This document shows positions 43,907 through 51,902 of a DNA stretch of 62,511 bases, one piece after another. Source of the stretch: Algoriphagus sp. (GTDB taxonomy: Bacteria > Bacteroidota > Bacteroidia > Cytophagales > Cyclobacteriaceae); the NCBI RefSeq assembly GCF_029254265.1, contig NZ_JAQWXX010000012.1, positions 1 to 62,511 of the forward strand, written 5' to 3'. Numbering within the stretch: the first letter of the stretch is position 1; the number at the start of each line of letters is the position of its first letter. The translations under genes were made by a program, and so were the position numbers. The notes under the pieces are model-generated. The model was given only the letters and a program-made list of their open reading frames with translations. It made no database searches and was not told where the DNA came from.

Positions 43907-45009
43907 AAAGGCTTTCCATGTGTATTTTTGATGATCTGCCTTGCCATAAATGGCACATGGGCTATCAGATTTCGGGTAAATCTGGATGCGCTTTTTGACC
44001 CAAAAAGAGTCTGAACGCCTCTGCCAATCATCAATCTTCTTTCAAAAAGTAACTTCCAGTTAGAAGTATAATAGTGTTCAATTTCTTCCCTAGCGCTTAA
44101 GTTAATGAGTGCTTCTGCTGCCAACTTACCGGCTTGAATAGCCATTGCCATTCCATTTCCACAAAGTGGTGTGATCAAACCAGCGGAATCTCCAACCATT
44201 AGAATATGTTGCTCCACTGGCATTTTAGCCTCAAAGTTGATTTCATTAATCACCTCAGGTTTATCAAAAAGGAATTCACTTTCAGAAAAAATCCGTTTTA
44301 AATGGGGGTTTTTGTATAAAATTTGTTGTTCCATTTCTTCAATGGAACCCATAGATCTAAGCTGATCCCTGCTGCCTAGATAACATAGATTTACTTTATT
44401 TTCTTCTATGGCATTTACACCGCAATAACCTCCTGTGAAATTATGAAGCGCAACAGTATTTCGGTCTATTTCTGTTTTTACGTGGTATTTAACACCAATA
44501 TAGGGGCTACGTTTTTTTATAAAATCCCGATTTAAGACTTTATCAAGTTTTGATCTTTTTCCAAAAGCGCCTATCACATTAGTTGCTGTCAAGACTTTAC
44601 CATCTGCCAATTCCAAAGTAAAATCCACCTGATTGAAGGATATGTTTTCTACCTGATTTCCAGTCCAGATTTCTGCACCATTTTCTAAAGCCCTTTGGTA
44701 TAAAAAATCATCTAAGACATACCTACTGATTCCAAACCCTCCAAGGTCTAAAGGAATAGTCGTGTTTTTACCCCTAGTGTCGGAGAAAATAAAACGATCA
44801 ATCTGAGGTAAGTCCAAAGGAGGTAGCAAACCCTCTCTTTTCAAAAAATCAAGAACTTCATTCGAGAGATATTCCCCGCAAACACGATGAAATGGGTACA
44901 CTTTTTTCTCAATTAAAAGTACCTGTCTACCGGACTTTGAAAGTAAATTGGCTGCAATCAACCCCGCAAGACCTCCTCCTATTATTAAATTTTCAAACCT
45001 ATCTACCAC
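43903..45009 (-). CDS. FAD-dependent oxidoreductase (geranylgeranyl reductase-like)
   Basis: A 368-aa flavoprotein of the group that includes geranylgeranyl reductases and aromatic hydroxylases (p-hydroxybenzoate hydroxylase fold). The dinucleotide-binding motif GGGLAGLIAANLLSKSGR lies at the N-terminus, and GDSAGLITPLCGNGMAMAIQAG is the second FAD-contact motif near residues 275-300. The CGEYLS and GAFGKRSKLD segments are typical of this family. It could hydroxylate the polyketide ring or reduce the prenyl chain; the sequence does not say which. It is convergent with UbiA and the stops overlap by four bases. Confidence 0.88.
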   Translation of the reverse strand: MVDRFENLIIGGGLAGLIAANLLSKSGRQVLLIEKKVYPFHRVCGEYLSNEVLDFLKREGLLPPLDLPQIDRFIFSDTRGKNTTIPLDLGGFGISRYVLDDFLYQRALENGAEIWTGNQVENISFNQVDFTLELADGKVLTATNVIGAFGKRSKLDKVLNRDFIKKRSPYIGVKYHVKTEIDRNTVALHNFTGGYCGVNAIEENKVNLCYLGSRDQLRSMGSIEEMEQQILYKNPHLKRIFSESEFLFDKPEVINEINFEAKMPVEQHILMVGDSAGLITPLCGNGMAMAIQAGKLAAEALINLSAREEIEHYYTSNWKLLFERRLMIGRGVQTLFGSKSASRFTRNLIAHVPFMARQIIKNTHGKPF

Positions 45010-45118
45010 TCTATTGCCTTTAATTTTAAGAATAAACCGCCTATCAAAAATGAAGGTTCATTAACTACCCTTTGTTGAAATTGGCTGTTTAATTATCCAA
45101 AACAAAAATTAAATATTC

Positions 45119-47653
45119 ATGAGAAACTCACTACCCAAATTACTTAGGAGATTTACATTAATCCTAGGAGTCTTGGGCGTAATGTTCTACTCTGGGGATA
45201 CTTTGGCACAAAAAAAGAAGAAAAAAGATGCCAAGAATACCCCAGCTGCGACAGCCGCTCCAAGTAGACCCGCTAATGGCGGTGCAAAAACCAATGGACC
45301 AAAACCGTACGGTGAGGTAATTACAAAAAATGCTAAGTCGAAAGATGGATTATTTAAAGTCCATGAGATTGAAGGCAAATACTTTTACGAAATCCCAGAT
45401 TCATTACTAGGTCGAGACATGCTAATGGTGACCACAATAGCTAAAACTGCAGATGGTTTAGGTTATGGTGGAGAACGTACCAATACCCTTATGCTTCGCT
45501 GGGAAAAAAACAATGATGATATTCTTTTAAAAGTGGTTTCAGTAAATAATTATGCAGCTGATTCACTTCCTATAGCGATTGCAGTTCAAAACTCTAATCT
45601 TGAGCCAATACTTCAGAAATTTGATATTAAATCCAAATCAACTGACTCTACTGGTATTGTAATCGAGGCTACCGATTTATTCAGCAAAGATGTTCAAGCT
45701 TTAGGATTGCCTCGAAACAGAAGAACACAGTACAAAGTGACCAGATTGGATAGCGATCGATCTTTTATTTCGCACATCCATACATACCCAATGAATATCG
45801 AGGCTCGATATGTAATGACGTACAATGCTACTGATCCACCTTCCAACAGTTCTACAGGTTTGATCACCTTGGAAATGAACTCTTCTATGCTTCTTCTTCC
45901 AAAAGAGCCAATGATGCAGCGACTTTCCGATCAGCGTGTAGGTTGGTTTAGCAGATCAATCGTTGATTATGGTTCCGATCAGCAGAAAGCTGCTTCAAGA
46001 ACATATCTTGACAGATGGAGACTTGAGGTGAAGGAAGAGGATATGGAGAAATTCAAGCGGGGAGAATTGGTAGAACCAAAGAAGCAGATCGTGTATTACA
46101 TTGATCCCGCAACTCCGAAGCAGTGGGTTCCTCACCTTATCGCAGGGGTTGAAGATTGGCAGGTGGCATTTGAAGCCGCTGGTTTCAAAAATGCTATTAT
46201 CGCCAAAGAAGCTCCGACAAAAGATGAAGATCCTACTTGGAGCGCGGAAGATGCACGTTATTCTGTGATCCGTTATTTCGCTTCAGATATTCAGAATGCT
46301 TATGGACCACACGTTTCCGATCCTAGATCTGGAGAGATCCTAGAGTCTGATATTGGATGGTACCATAACGTAATGAATCTGCTTAGAAACTGGTTCTTTA
46401 TCCAGACTGCAGCGATCAACCCAGATGCTAGAGGTGTTAACTTCGACGATGAGGTTATGGGTAGATTAATCCGCTTCGTATCCTCCCATGAAGTTGGTCA
46501 CACACTTGGACTTCCTCACAATTTTGCTTCTTCTCATGCTTATCCAGTAGAAAAGCTTCGGGATGCAGCCTTTACAGCAGAGATGGGTACTGCTCCTTCA
46601 ATTATGGATTATGCCAGATTCAACTATGTAGCGCAGCCTGAAGATAAAGGTGTGAGCTTGATGCCGAATGTGGGTCCATATGATAAGTATGCCGTAATGT
46701 GGGGTTATAGACCAATTCCAGGAGCTAAAAGCCCAGAGGATGAGCAAGCTACATTGGATAAATGGATCATGGAAAAACAAGGTGATGCTGTGTATAGATA
46801 CGGTCGTCAGGGAAATAGCTACGACCCTACCGCGCAAAGCGAGGACTTAGGAGATAATTCTATGCTCGCTTCTGAATACGGAATCAAAAACTTGAAGCGT
46901 ATCATGCCAAACTTAATGGAGTGGACCAAGGAAGAAGATAAGCCTTTCAAGGATTTTGATGACTTAGAAGAAATGTATGGACAAGTAATCACTCAATTCA
47001 ATCGATATATGGGTCATGTAAGAACCAATGTTGGTGGAGTAGCAGAGATCTACCGTGCATCAGGTCAAGATATCCCAGTATATATCCATACTTCAAAAGA
47101 CATTCAAAAGTCTGCAGTGAACTTCTTAAATACCAATCTTTTTGCCACTCCGGAGTGGATGATGGATGAAGAAATTATTTCAAGAATCGGTGACTTCGGT
47201 TCCTTAGAAAGGATCAGAGGTATTCAGGTGACAACTCTAAATGGAATACTAGAGTGGGGAAGACTTGGACGAATGATCGAAAATGAAGCATTGAATAATA
47301 ATGATGCTTACAAGATGACTGAGCTTTTTGATGATTTGAGAAAAGGAATCTGGACAGAACTGAGTTCAGGAAGAACTATCGATGTACATAGAAGAGCTTT
47401 GCAAAGAGCGCATATTGAAAGATTGGAACTTCTTTTAACCGGAAGTGAGCCTAATCTTCCAGCAAATTTCAGAAGGTTTGCAGGACCACAAATCAATGCT
47501 TCTCAATCTGATATTAGACCTATGGCAAGAGGGGAATTGAAAACTTTGCAGGCAAACATCAGATCTGCGATCCCAAGAACTTCAGATAAAATGTCTAAAC
47601 TTCATTTAGAAGATGCTTTGGAGCGAATCAATACGATTTTGGACCCAAAATAA
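45119..47653 (+). CDS. Zinc-dependent metalloprotease, DUF5117/DUF5118 type
   Basis: An 844-aa secreted protease. The signal segment (LPKLLRRFTLILGVLGVMFYS) is followed by a low-complexity Lys/Ala/Pro linker. The active site HEVGHTLGLPH is the HExxHxxGxxH zinc motif: H457, E458, H461 and H467. The DUF5117-like N-terminal part (about 65-300; KSKDGLFKVHEIEGKYFYEI) and a long C-terminal part around the protease (DUF4953/5118 type) fit the family in Bacteroidota. It acts outside the cytoplasm or at the surface; the substrate is unknown. It stands alone and ends at a strong terminator at 47672. Confidence 0.88.
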   Translation: MRNSLPKLLRRFTLILGVLGVMFYSGDTLAQKKKKKDAKNTPAATAAPSRPANGGAKTNGPKPYGEVITKNAKSKDGLFKVHEIEGKYFYEIPDSLLGRDMLMVTTIAKTADGLGYGGERTNTLMLRWEKNNDDILLKVVSVNNYAADSLPIAIAVQNSNLEPILQKFDIKSKSTDSTGIVIEATDLFSKDVQALGLPRNRRTQYKVTRLDSDRSFISHIHTYPMNIEARYVMTYNATDPPSNSSTGLITLEMNSSMLLLPKEPMMQRLSDQRVGWFSRSIVDYGSDQQKAASRTYLDRWRLEVKEEDMEKFKRGELVEPKKQIVYYIDPATPKQWVPHLIAGVEDWQVAFEAAGFKNAIIAKEAPTKDEDPTWSAEDARYSVIRYFASDIQNAYGPHVSDPRSGEILESDIGWYHNVMNLLRNWFFIQTAAINPDARGVNFDDEVMGRLIRFVSSHEVGHTLGLPHNFASSHAYPVEKLRDAAFTAEMGTAPSIMDYARFNYVAQPEDKGVSLMPNVGPYDKYAVMWGYRPIPGAKSPEDEQATLDKWIMEKQGDAVYRYGRQGNSYDPTAQSEDLGDNSMLASEYGIKNLKRIMPNLMEWTKEEDKPFKDFDDLEEMYGQVITQFNRYMGHVRTNVGGVAEIYRASGQDIPVYIHTSKDIQKSAVNFLNTNLFATPEWMMDEEIISRIGDFGSLERIRGIQVTTLNGILEWGRLGRMIENEALNNNDAYKMTELFDDLRKGIWTELSSGRTIDVHRRALQRAHIERLELLLTGSEPNLPANFRRFAGPQINASQSDIRPMARGELKTLQANIRSAIPRTSDKMSKLHLEDALERINTILDPK

Positions 47654-47671
47654 ATCTGAAAAGATAAATTT

Positions 47672-47702
47672 AAAAAGGGGCGTTTGTTAAACGCCCCTTT
47701 TT
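47672..47702 (+). terminator. Terminator of the metalloprotease gene
   Basis: The 14-bp arms AAAAAGGGGCGTTT and AAACGCCCCTTTTT have a three-base loop and a T run, 18 bases after the stop codon. Confidence 0.92.
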
Positions 47703-47745
47703 TTGTAAGAAAGTAATTTCCTTATTTTTAAGCAAGATTTCAATC

Positions 47746-48153
47746 ATGACAAACGCCCTTTCGATACTACAAAATCACAAACTCAGAATCACAGAATGTA
47801 GATTGGAGATCATACAAGAATTTTTAGAGAAGCAAGTTGCTTTAGCACACAGTGATTTAGAGGACAGATTAAATAGCCAATTTGATCGAGTTACGATTTA
47901 CAGAACGCTTAAGACTTTTTTAGACAAGGACCTCATTCATAAAGTACTAGATGACAGTGGAGCCACTAAATATGCCTTGTGTGCCCATGAGGAAGAAGAC
48001 CACAATCATGAGCACGTGCATTTTAAGTGTGAAAAATGTGGTGAAACAACCTGCCTTGATTCAATAGCCCTTCCTAAAATCACATTACCCTCCGGGTTTA
48101 AAAAACGAGAAATGAGCTTACTGGTACAAGGTATTTGCGATAAGTGTCACTAA
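47746..48153 (+). CDS. Fur family transcriptional regulator
   Basis: A 135-aa ferric-uptake-regulator-family repressor. The N-terminal winged helix has ITECRLEIIQEFLEKQ and DRVTIYRTLKTFLDKDLIHKV. The metal-binding C-terminal part has HEEEDHNHEHVHFKCEKCGE and a final ICDKCH, giving two CxxC-type motifs (structural zinc) and a His-rich site. It could be Fur, Zur or PerR; the short size and His-rich loop suit Zur or a small Bacteroidota Fur type. No metal-uptake gene is adjacent. Its stop overlaps the convergent membrane protein stop by four bases. Confidence 0.92.
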   Translation: MTNALSILQNHKLRITECRLEIIQEFLEKQVALAHSDLEDRLNSQFDRVTIYRTLKTFLDKDLIHKVLDDSGATKYALCAHEEEDHNHEHVHFKCEKCGETTCLDSIALPKITLPSGFKKREMSLLVQGICDKCH

Positions 48154-48380
48154 AATTCAACCGGCTCCGGAGAATTAGTTTTAACAGGACTATCTGATGG
48201 CCAAATTACCCCTGGAGGCAAATCTATCTTTGGTGGAGTGATATTATCAACCCCTCCATCACCATCATCATTTCTGTTATTCCCTTTACGAAAGGAATTT
48301 TTCGACATGGTGGCTACAAAATAAATTAGAATAATGTATGCCAAGCCACAAAGAATCAAATCAATCACCAAACTGCTCAT
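48150..48380 (-). CDS. Small single-pass membrane protein, hypothetical
   Basis: A 76-aa protein with one N-terminal transmembrane helix (LVIDLILCGLAYIILIYFVA) and a polar Asp/Asn/Pro-rich C-terminal tail (NDDGDGGVDNITPPKID, PPGVIWPSDSP). No family was recognised. The coding potential is supported by the clean helix and by the four-base overlap with the convergent Fur gene stop; the function is unknown. Confidence 0.55.
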   Translation of the reverse strand: MSSLVIDLILCGLAYIILIYFVATMSKNSFRKGNNRNDDGDGGVDNITPPKIDLPPGVIWPSDSPVKTNSPEPVEF

Positions 48381-48530
48381 ACTAAAAATTTTATGATAAT
48401 ATAATTGAATACTACTTTTAAATCAATGCATTATGCGAAATGTTTTTAATCTGGTGATTCTTTTATGATTTATTTCGGCTTGCTAAATCCCAAGGATAGG
48501 TGGATATTTGCGGTCTGAAAATTTAAAGTA

Positions 48531-49004
48531 ATGATTGTAAAAACTAAGAAATATAAATTAGAGTCAGGTACTTACATTAAGATGGGGCTGATCAGCATTA
48601 TCAAAGAGCAATGGTGGGTAATACCAATCGCTTTATCGATTTGTTTAGGTTACTTCTGGATTCCTTCTATTTGGTGGTTTATTGGTGCATTGATCGCCTA
48701 TGGACTTTATGTCCTTTTTTGGGCTATCCAATTTACCGGAGTCACACAGATGGAGCAAAACAAAGTGATTTTTGAAAAAATGGCTTATGAAATCGACAGT
48801 CGCCAGATATTAATGAAAATCAATACCAAGCAAGGAATGCCCGTTCAATGGAATATGATTAAAAAGGTAGAGGTGACCAAAGATGCCTTTGTATTATACC
48901 TTTCCAAAGCACAATTTATCCACCTTCCTTTTAGAATATTCAATTCGGACAATGAGCGAAAATTCATGGAGACGATTCTTCGTAGAAAAGAATTTATAAA
49001 ATGA
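48531..49004 (+). CDS. YcxB-like membrane protein
   Basis: A 157-aa protein with two transmembrane helices at about 27-70 (WWVIPIALSICLGYFWIPSIW, FIGALIAYGLYVLFWAI), then a small cytoplasmic beta domain. The pattern GMPVQWNMIKKVEVTKDAFVLYLSKAQFIHLPFRIF is that of the YcxB-like C-terminal domain. It stands alone and ends at a terminator shared with the convergent fasciclin gene. The function of the family is unknown. Confidence 0.7.
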   Translation: MIVKTKKYKLESGTYIKMGLISIIKEQWWVIPIALSICLGYFWIPSIWWFIGALIAYGLYVLFWAIQFTGVTQMEQNKVIFEKMAYEIDSRQILMKINTKQGMPVQWNMIKKVEVTKDAFVLYLSKAQFIHLPFRIFNSDNERKFMETILRRKEFIK

Positions 49005-49007
49005 AAA

Positions 49008-49029
49008 AGGGCTGCCAATCGGCAGCCCT
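49008..49029. terminator. Bidirectional terminator between the YcxB-like and fasciclin genes
   Basis: The perfect 9-bp arms AGGGCTGCC and GGCAGCCCT with a four-base loop are followed by T-rich sequence on the plus strand and by a five-T run on the minus strand. It ends both convergent genes. Confidence 0.85.
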
Positions 49030-49052
49030 CTCTTTTTAAATTGTAATTCGAA

Positions 49053-49553
49053 TTACATTGGAGGTAGGATAACTGTATCGATTACGTGAACGACACCATT
49101 ATCAGCCATAATATCTGCTGCAGTTACAGTAGCATTGTTGATCATAGCTTTTCCATCTTTCAATGTTACTGTGATCTCACTTCCTTGTACTGTTGTAGCT
49201 TTTTGACCATTCTTTAGATCTGTTGAAAGAATTTTACCTGGAACAACATGGTAAGTCAATACAGCTACCAATTTTGCCTTATTCTCTGGCTTCAATAAAT
49301 TCTCAACAGTACCTGCTGGAAGTTTTGCAAAAGCTTCATTGGTTGGAGCAAAAACTGTAAATGGACCATCTCCCTTCAATACGTCTACTAAATCTCCTGC
49401 TTTTACAGCAGCTACTAGAGTAGAAAGGAAATCAGTTGCAACTGCAAGATCAACGATGTCTGCTTCTACTTCGTGAACAGAATCATTTTTTGGGGTAAAT
49501 GATGATGCAAAAACTAGCAATGCAATCATCATTATGCTTGTGAATTTTTTCAT
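49053..49553 (-). CDS. Secreted fasciclin (FAS1) domain protein
   Basis: A 166-aa protein with a signal peptide ([18 protein letters not shown]) and one FAS1 domain. The domain motifs are [22 protein letters not shown] (H1) and [15 protein letters not shown] (H2), ending [13 protein letters not shown]1 domains act in cell adhesion in eukaryotes and symbiosis; in bacteria the role is poorly known. It stands alone on the minus strand and ends at the bidirectional terminator. Confidence 0.93.
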   Translation of the reverse strand: MKKFTSIMMIALLVFASSFTPKNDSVHEVEADIVDLAVATDFLSTLVAAVKAGDLVDVLKGDGPFTVFAPTNEAFAKLPAGTVENLLKPENKAKLVAVLTYHVVPGKILSTDLKNGQKATTVQGSEITVTLKDGKAMINNATVTAADIMADNGVVHVIDTVILPPM

Positions 49554-49736
49554 GATAGAAAATAGTTTTGGTTAGGGAATACTAACACCTTGTTTAAATA
49601 ATTGTTTTTCAAGGATTTGTTAAGTCATAAAATTGAAGGGGATTTTATGTACAACGGCTTTTAACTTGGTTAAGCGGAAGAATACTCATTATCTTCAATC
49701 ACAAAAAAGTATATCCTTCCAGAAAAATCATCCCAA

Positions 49737-50210
49737 ATGCAAATCAAATTGATAGCTGTAGGTAAGACAGACCACCCCTCGGTCATTCAATTAATAAAAG
49801 AATATGAGTCTAGGTTGGGTCATTATATTCGATTTGAGTTGGAGATAATACCAGACCTTAAAAACACCAAAACTCTTTCAGAATCACTTCAAAAGGAAAA
49901 AGAAGGAGAATTAATTCTAAAAAAAATTTCTCCCTCAGACGATCTCATTTTATTAGATGAGCACGGCAAAAGTTATTCATCCATCGACTTTTCAAACCTT
50001 CTTCAAAAGAAAATGAACTCAGGTCTGAAACAGCTCATTTTTGTAATTGGTGGCCCATACGGCTTTTCTGAGGCTGTTTATGGAAGATCTAATGGCAAAT
50101 TATCAATTTCTAAAATGACTTTTTCGCACCAGATGATCAGACCATTTTTTGTTGAACAACTATACAGGGCATTTACAATTCTTCGAAATGAACCTTATCA
50201 TCATGAATAA
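49737..50210 (+). CDS. rlmH: 23S rRNA (pseudouridine1915-N3)-methyltransferase
   Basis: A 157-aa SPOUT methyltransferase (RlmH/YbeA) that methylates pseudouridine 1915 in helix 69 of 23S rRNA. The knotted SAM-binding segment FVIGGPYGFSEAVYGRS and the C-terminal MTFSHQMIRPFFVEQLYRAF/RNEPYHHE are characteristic. Normal length. It stands alone and codes for a core translation function. Confidence 0.97.
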   Translation: MQIKLIAVGKTDHPSVIQLIKEYESRLGHYIRFELEIIPDLKNTKTLSESLQKEKEGELILKKISPSDDLILLDEHGKSYSSIDFSNLLQKKMNSGLKQLIFVIGGPYGFSEAVYGRSNGKLSISKMTFSHQMIRPFFVEQLYRAFTILRNEPYHHE

Positions 50211-50309
50211 ATAGAATTATCTCAATGTTAAGTTTTGGATAAATATTTGTTTCAATGTTACTGATTTGTTAATTTTAAATTAATTTGGTAACAAAGGATT
50301 TATCCATTC

Positions 50310-51137
50310 ATGAAAAAAGCGCTTCTCTTTACATTCATTTTACTTCTGCAGGGGATCATTTCCTTTGCCCAGGAAGTAGTGGATCAGCTAGAGGAGATTA
50401 AGTTTGAATCAGTATCAGAGGAAAAGCATTGGAAAAAAGGTCAAGAATCACCTTATAATCTATTCAGAGCGGTGCATGCTGAAATTGACCCTTCGGATGA
50501 AAAATGGGTAAACCTAACACAGGAATTAGACAAAAAGCACAACAAAAAAGGAAATTCCCTTGCCCTACTCAGAAGTATTTTTGAAAAATCACATCGGGAT
50601 CTTTTCAAAAAATATGAGCAGCACTCATCTTTTAATGCAATGTTGTCTGAAGGAAAATTTGACTGCGTAAGTGGTTCAGCGGCATTGGGTCTATTGCTTG
50701 AGCGATATGGATTTAATTTTGAAATTATCGAGACCGATTACCATGTGTTCATAGTGATTGATTTTGATGGTAGAAACATCATTTACGAAAGCACACTTCC
50801 GGTTGGAGGAATGATCACCTCACATAGCCAAGTTATCGCATATCTGGAATCCTACAAGCCTACTAATAATACTCCGTTTTATAATCTAAATCAACGACTT
50901 GGCGATCCTAACAGGGTTTTGGAAGATAGATCTATTTTTAGAAAAGTGTCATTGATCCAGTTAGCTGGTCTTCAATATTACAATGACGCGATACTACATT
51001 TTAATGAGCAATATTTTTCTGATGCATCTTTACAATTAAACAAAGCTTTGGCCTTGTACCCATCTCCCCGCATAGAAGGATTAAAATCTCTTGCGATTGA
51101 GCAAGCTTATAAAACATTTGGCAAAGACATAAAATAA
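50310..51137 (+). CDS. Secreted transglutaminase-like hypothetical protein
   Basis: A 275-aa protein with signal peptide MKKALLFTFILLLQGIISFA. I do not recognise a named family. A Cys-His-Asp set in the transglutaminase/papain-like order is visible: C119 in GKFDCVSGSA, H145 in TDYHVFIVI and D151 in DFDGR. An active cysteine hydrolase or transferase of the periplasm is therefore possible. The C-terminal part is helical (EQYFSDASLQLNKALALYP, TPR-like). It stands alone; a terminator follows. Confidence 0.6.
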   Translation: MKKALLFTFILLLQGIISFAQEVVDQLEEIKFESVSEEKHWKKGQESPYNLFRAVHAEIDPSDEKWVNLTQELDKKHNKKGNSLALLRSIFEKSHRDLFKKYEQHSSFNAMLSEGKFDCVSGSAALGLLLERYGFNFEIIETDYHVFIVIDFDGRNIIYESTLPVGGMITSHSQVIAYLESYKPTNNTPFYNLNQRLGDPNRVLEDRSIFRKVSLIQLAGLQYYNDAILHFNEQYFSDASLQLNKALALYPSPRIEGLKSLAIEQAYKTFGKDIK

Positions 51138-51145
51138 AAAAAAAT

Positions 51146-51165
51146 GACTCTCATCTCTGAGAGTC
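51146..51165 (+). terminator. Terminator of the transglutaminase-like gene
   Basis: The 8-bp arms GACTCTCA and TGAGAGTC with a four-base loop are followed by TTT, eight bases after the stop codon. Confidence 0.7.
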
Positions 51166-51341
51166 TTTAAAGTCACTTGTTCAATCACCCAATAGACAAG
51201 TATTTGCTCACCAAAAAATTTAAGATCCAACAATCAAGAAAATATTACTGACATCAGCTAAGCAGTTATCTCCAATTGGATAACCAGTTTAAGCCAGGCT
51301 CTCCAAAAGTAGATCTCAATACATATTTTCGCTATACGACA

Positions 51342-51366
51342 AATGCCCTATTTGAGGTAGGGCATT
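51342..51366 (-). terminator. Probable terminator of the FKBP gene
   Basis: The 9-bp arms AATGCCCTA and TAGGGCATT with a seven-base loop lie ten bases downstream of the FKBP stop (minus strand). The T run is weak. The remaining gap 51166-51341 holds nothing else I could identify. Confidence 0.55.
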
Positions 51367-51375
51367 AGATTGGAA

Positions 51376-51888
51376 TTAGTGATGATGTCCTCCTGGACCA
51401 TGAACATGCCCGTGAGAAATCTCTTCAGGATCAGCATCTCTTACGGCAACAATTTTTCCTTCAAAGGATAGATCATACCCTGCTAAAGGAGGATTAAAGT
51501 CCATATGAACACCCAAATAATCGATTTTAGTGATCTCTCCTTTGATCTGATTGCCTTTATCGTCCTGCATTGGAATTACTTTGCCTACTTTCAGAAGATC
51601 CTGATTTTTCTTTCCCTCTTGCTTAAAATTAGACTTTGGAATAATTGTCTTCCGCTCCTCATAGTAATCTCCATAAGCATTTTCAAAATCAATAAAAACG
51701 GAAAAGGAATCGCCCGCTGATTTTCCTATCAAGGCTTCTTCGAATTTTGGGAAAACTGAATCTGTTCCAATTAAAAACATGAAAGGAGCATTCTCAGGCA
51801 CATTTTCCCAAGGCTGCATCCCTGTTTCACCATTATCAACTTTAAGGTCATAGCAAATGGATACAACCTTGTGTTTTTCTACTATCAT
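51376..51888 (-). CDS. FKBP-type peptidyl-prolyl cis-trans isomerase, SlyD-like
   Basis: A 170-aa SlyD-type proline isomerase. The FKBP domain starts VSICYDLKVDNGE; SVFPKFEEALIGKSAGDSF and the NAYGDYYEERK region are typical, and the inserted IF chaperone domain lies at about 80-135. The C-terminal tail is His/Gly-rich (HGHVHGPGGHHH), a metal-binding tail like that of SlyD. It is cytoplasmic with no signal. It lies downstream of the Wzi gene with 14 bases between, so co-transcription is possible. Confidence 0.9.
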   Translation of the reverse strand: MIVEKHKVVSICYDLKVDNGETGMQPWENVPENAPFMFLIGTDSVFPKFEEALIGKSAGDSFSVFIDFENAYGDYYEERKTIIPKSNFKQEGKKNQDLLKVGKVIPMQDDKGNQIKGEITKIDYLGVHMDFNPPLAGYDLSFEGKIVAVRDADPEEISHGHVHGPGGHHH

Positions 51889-51902
51889 AGTCTAATGAAG
51901 AG

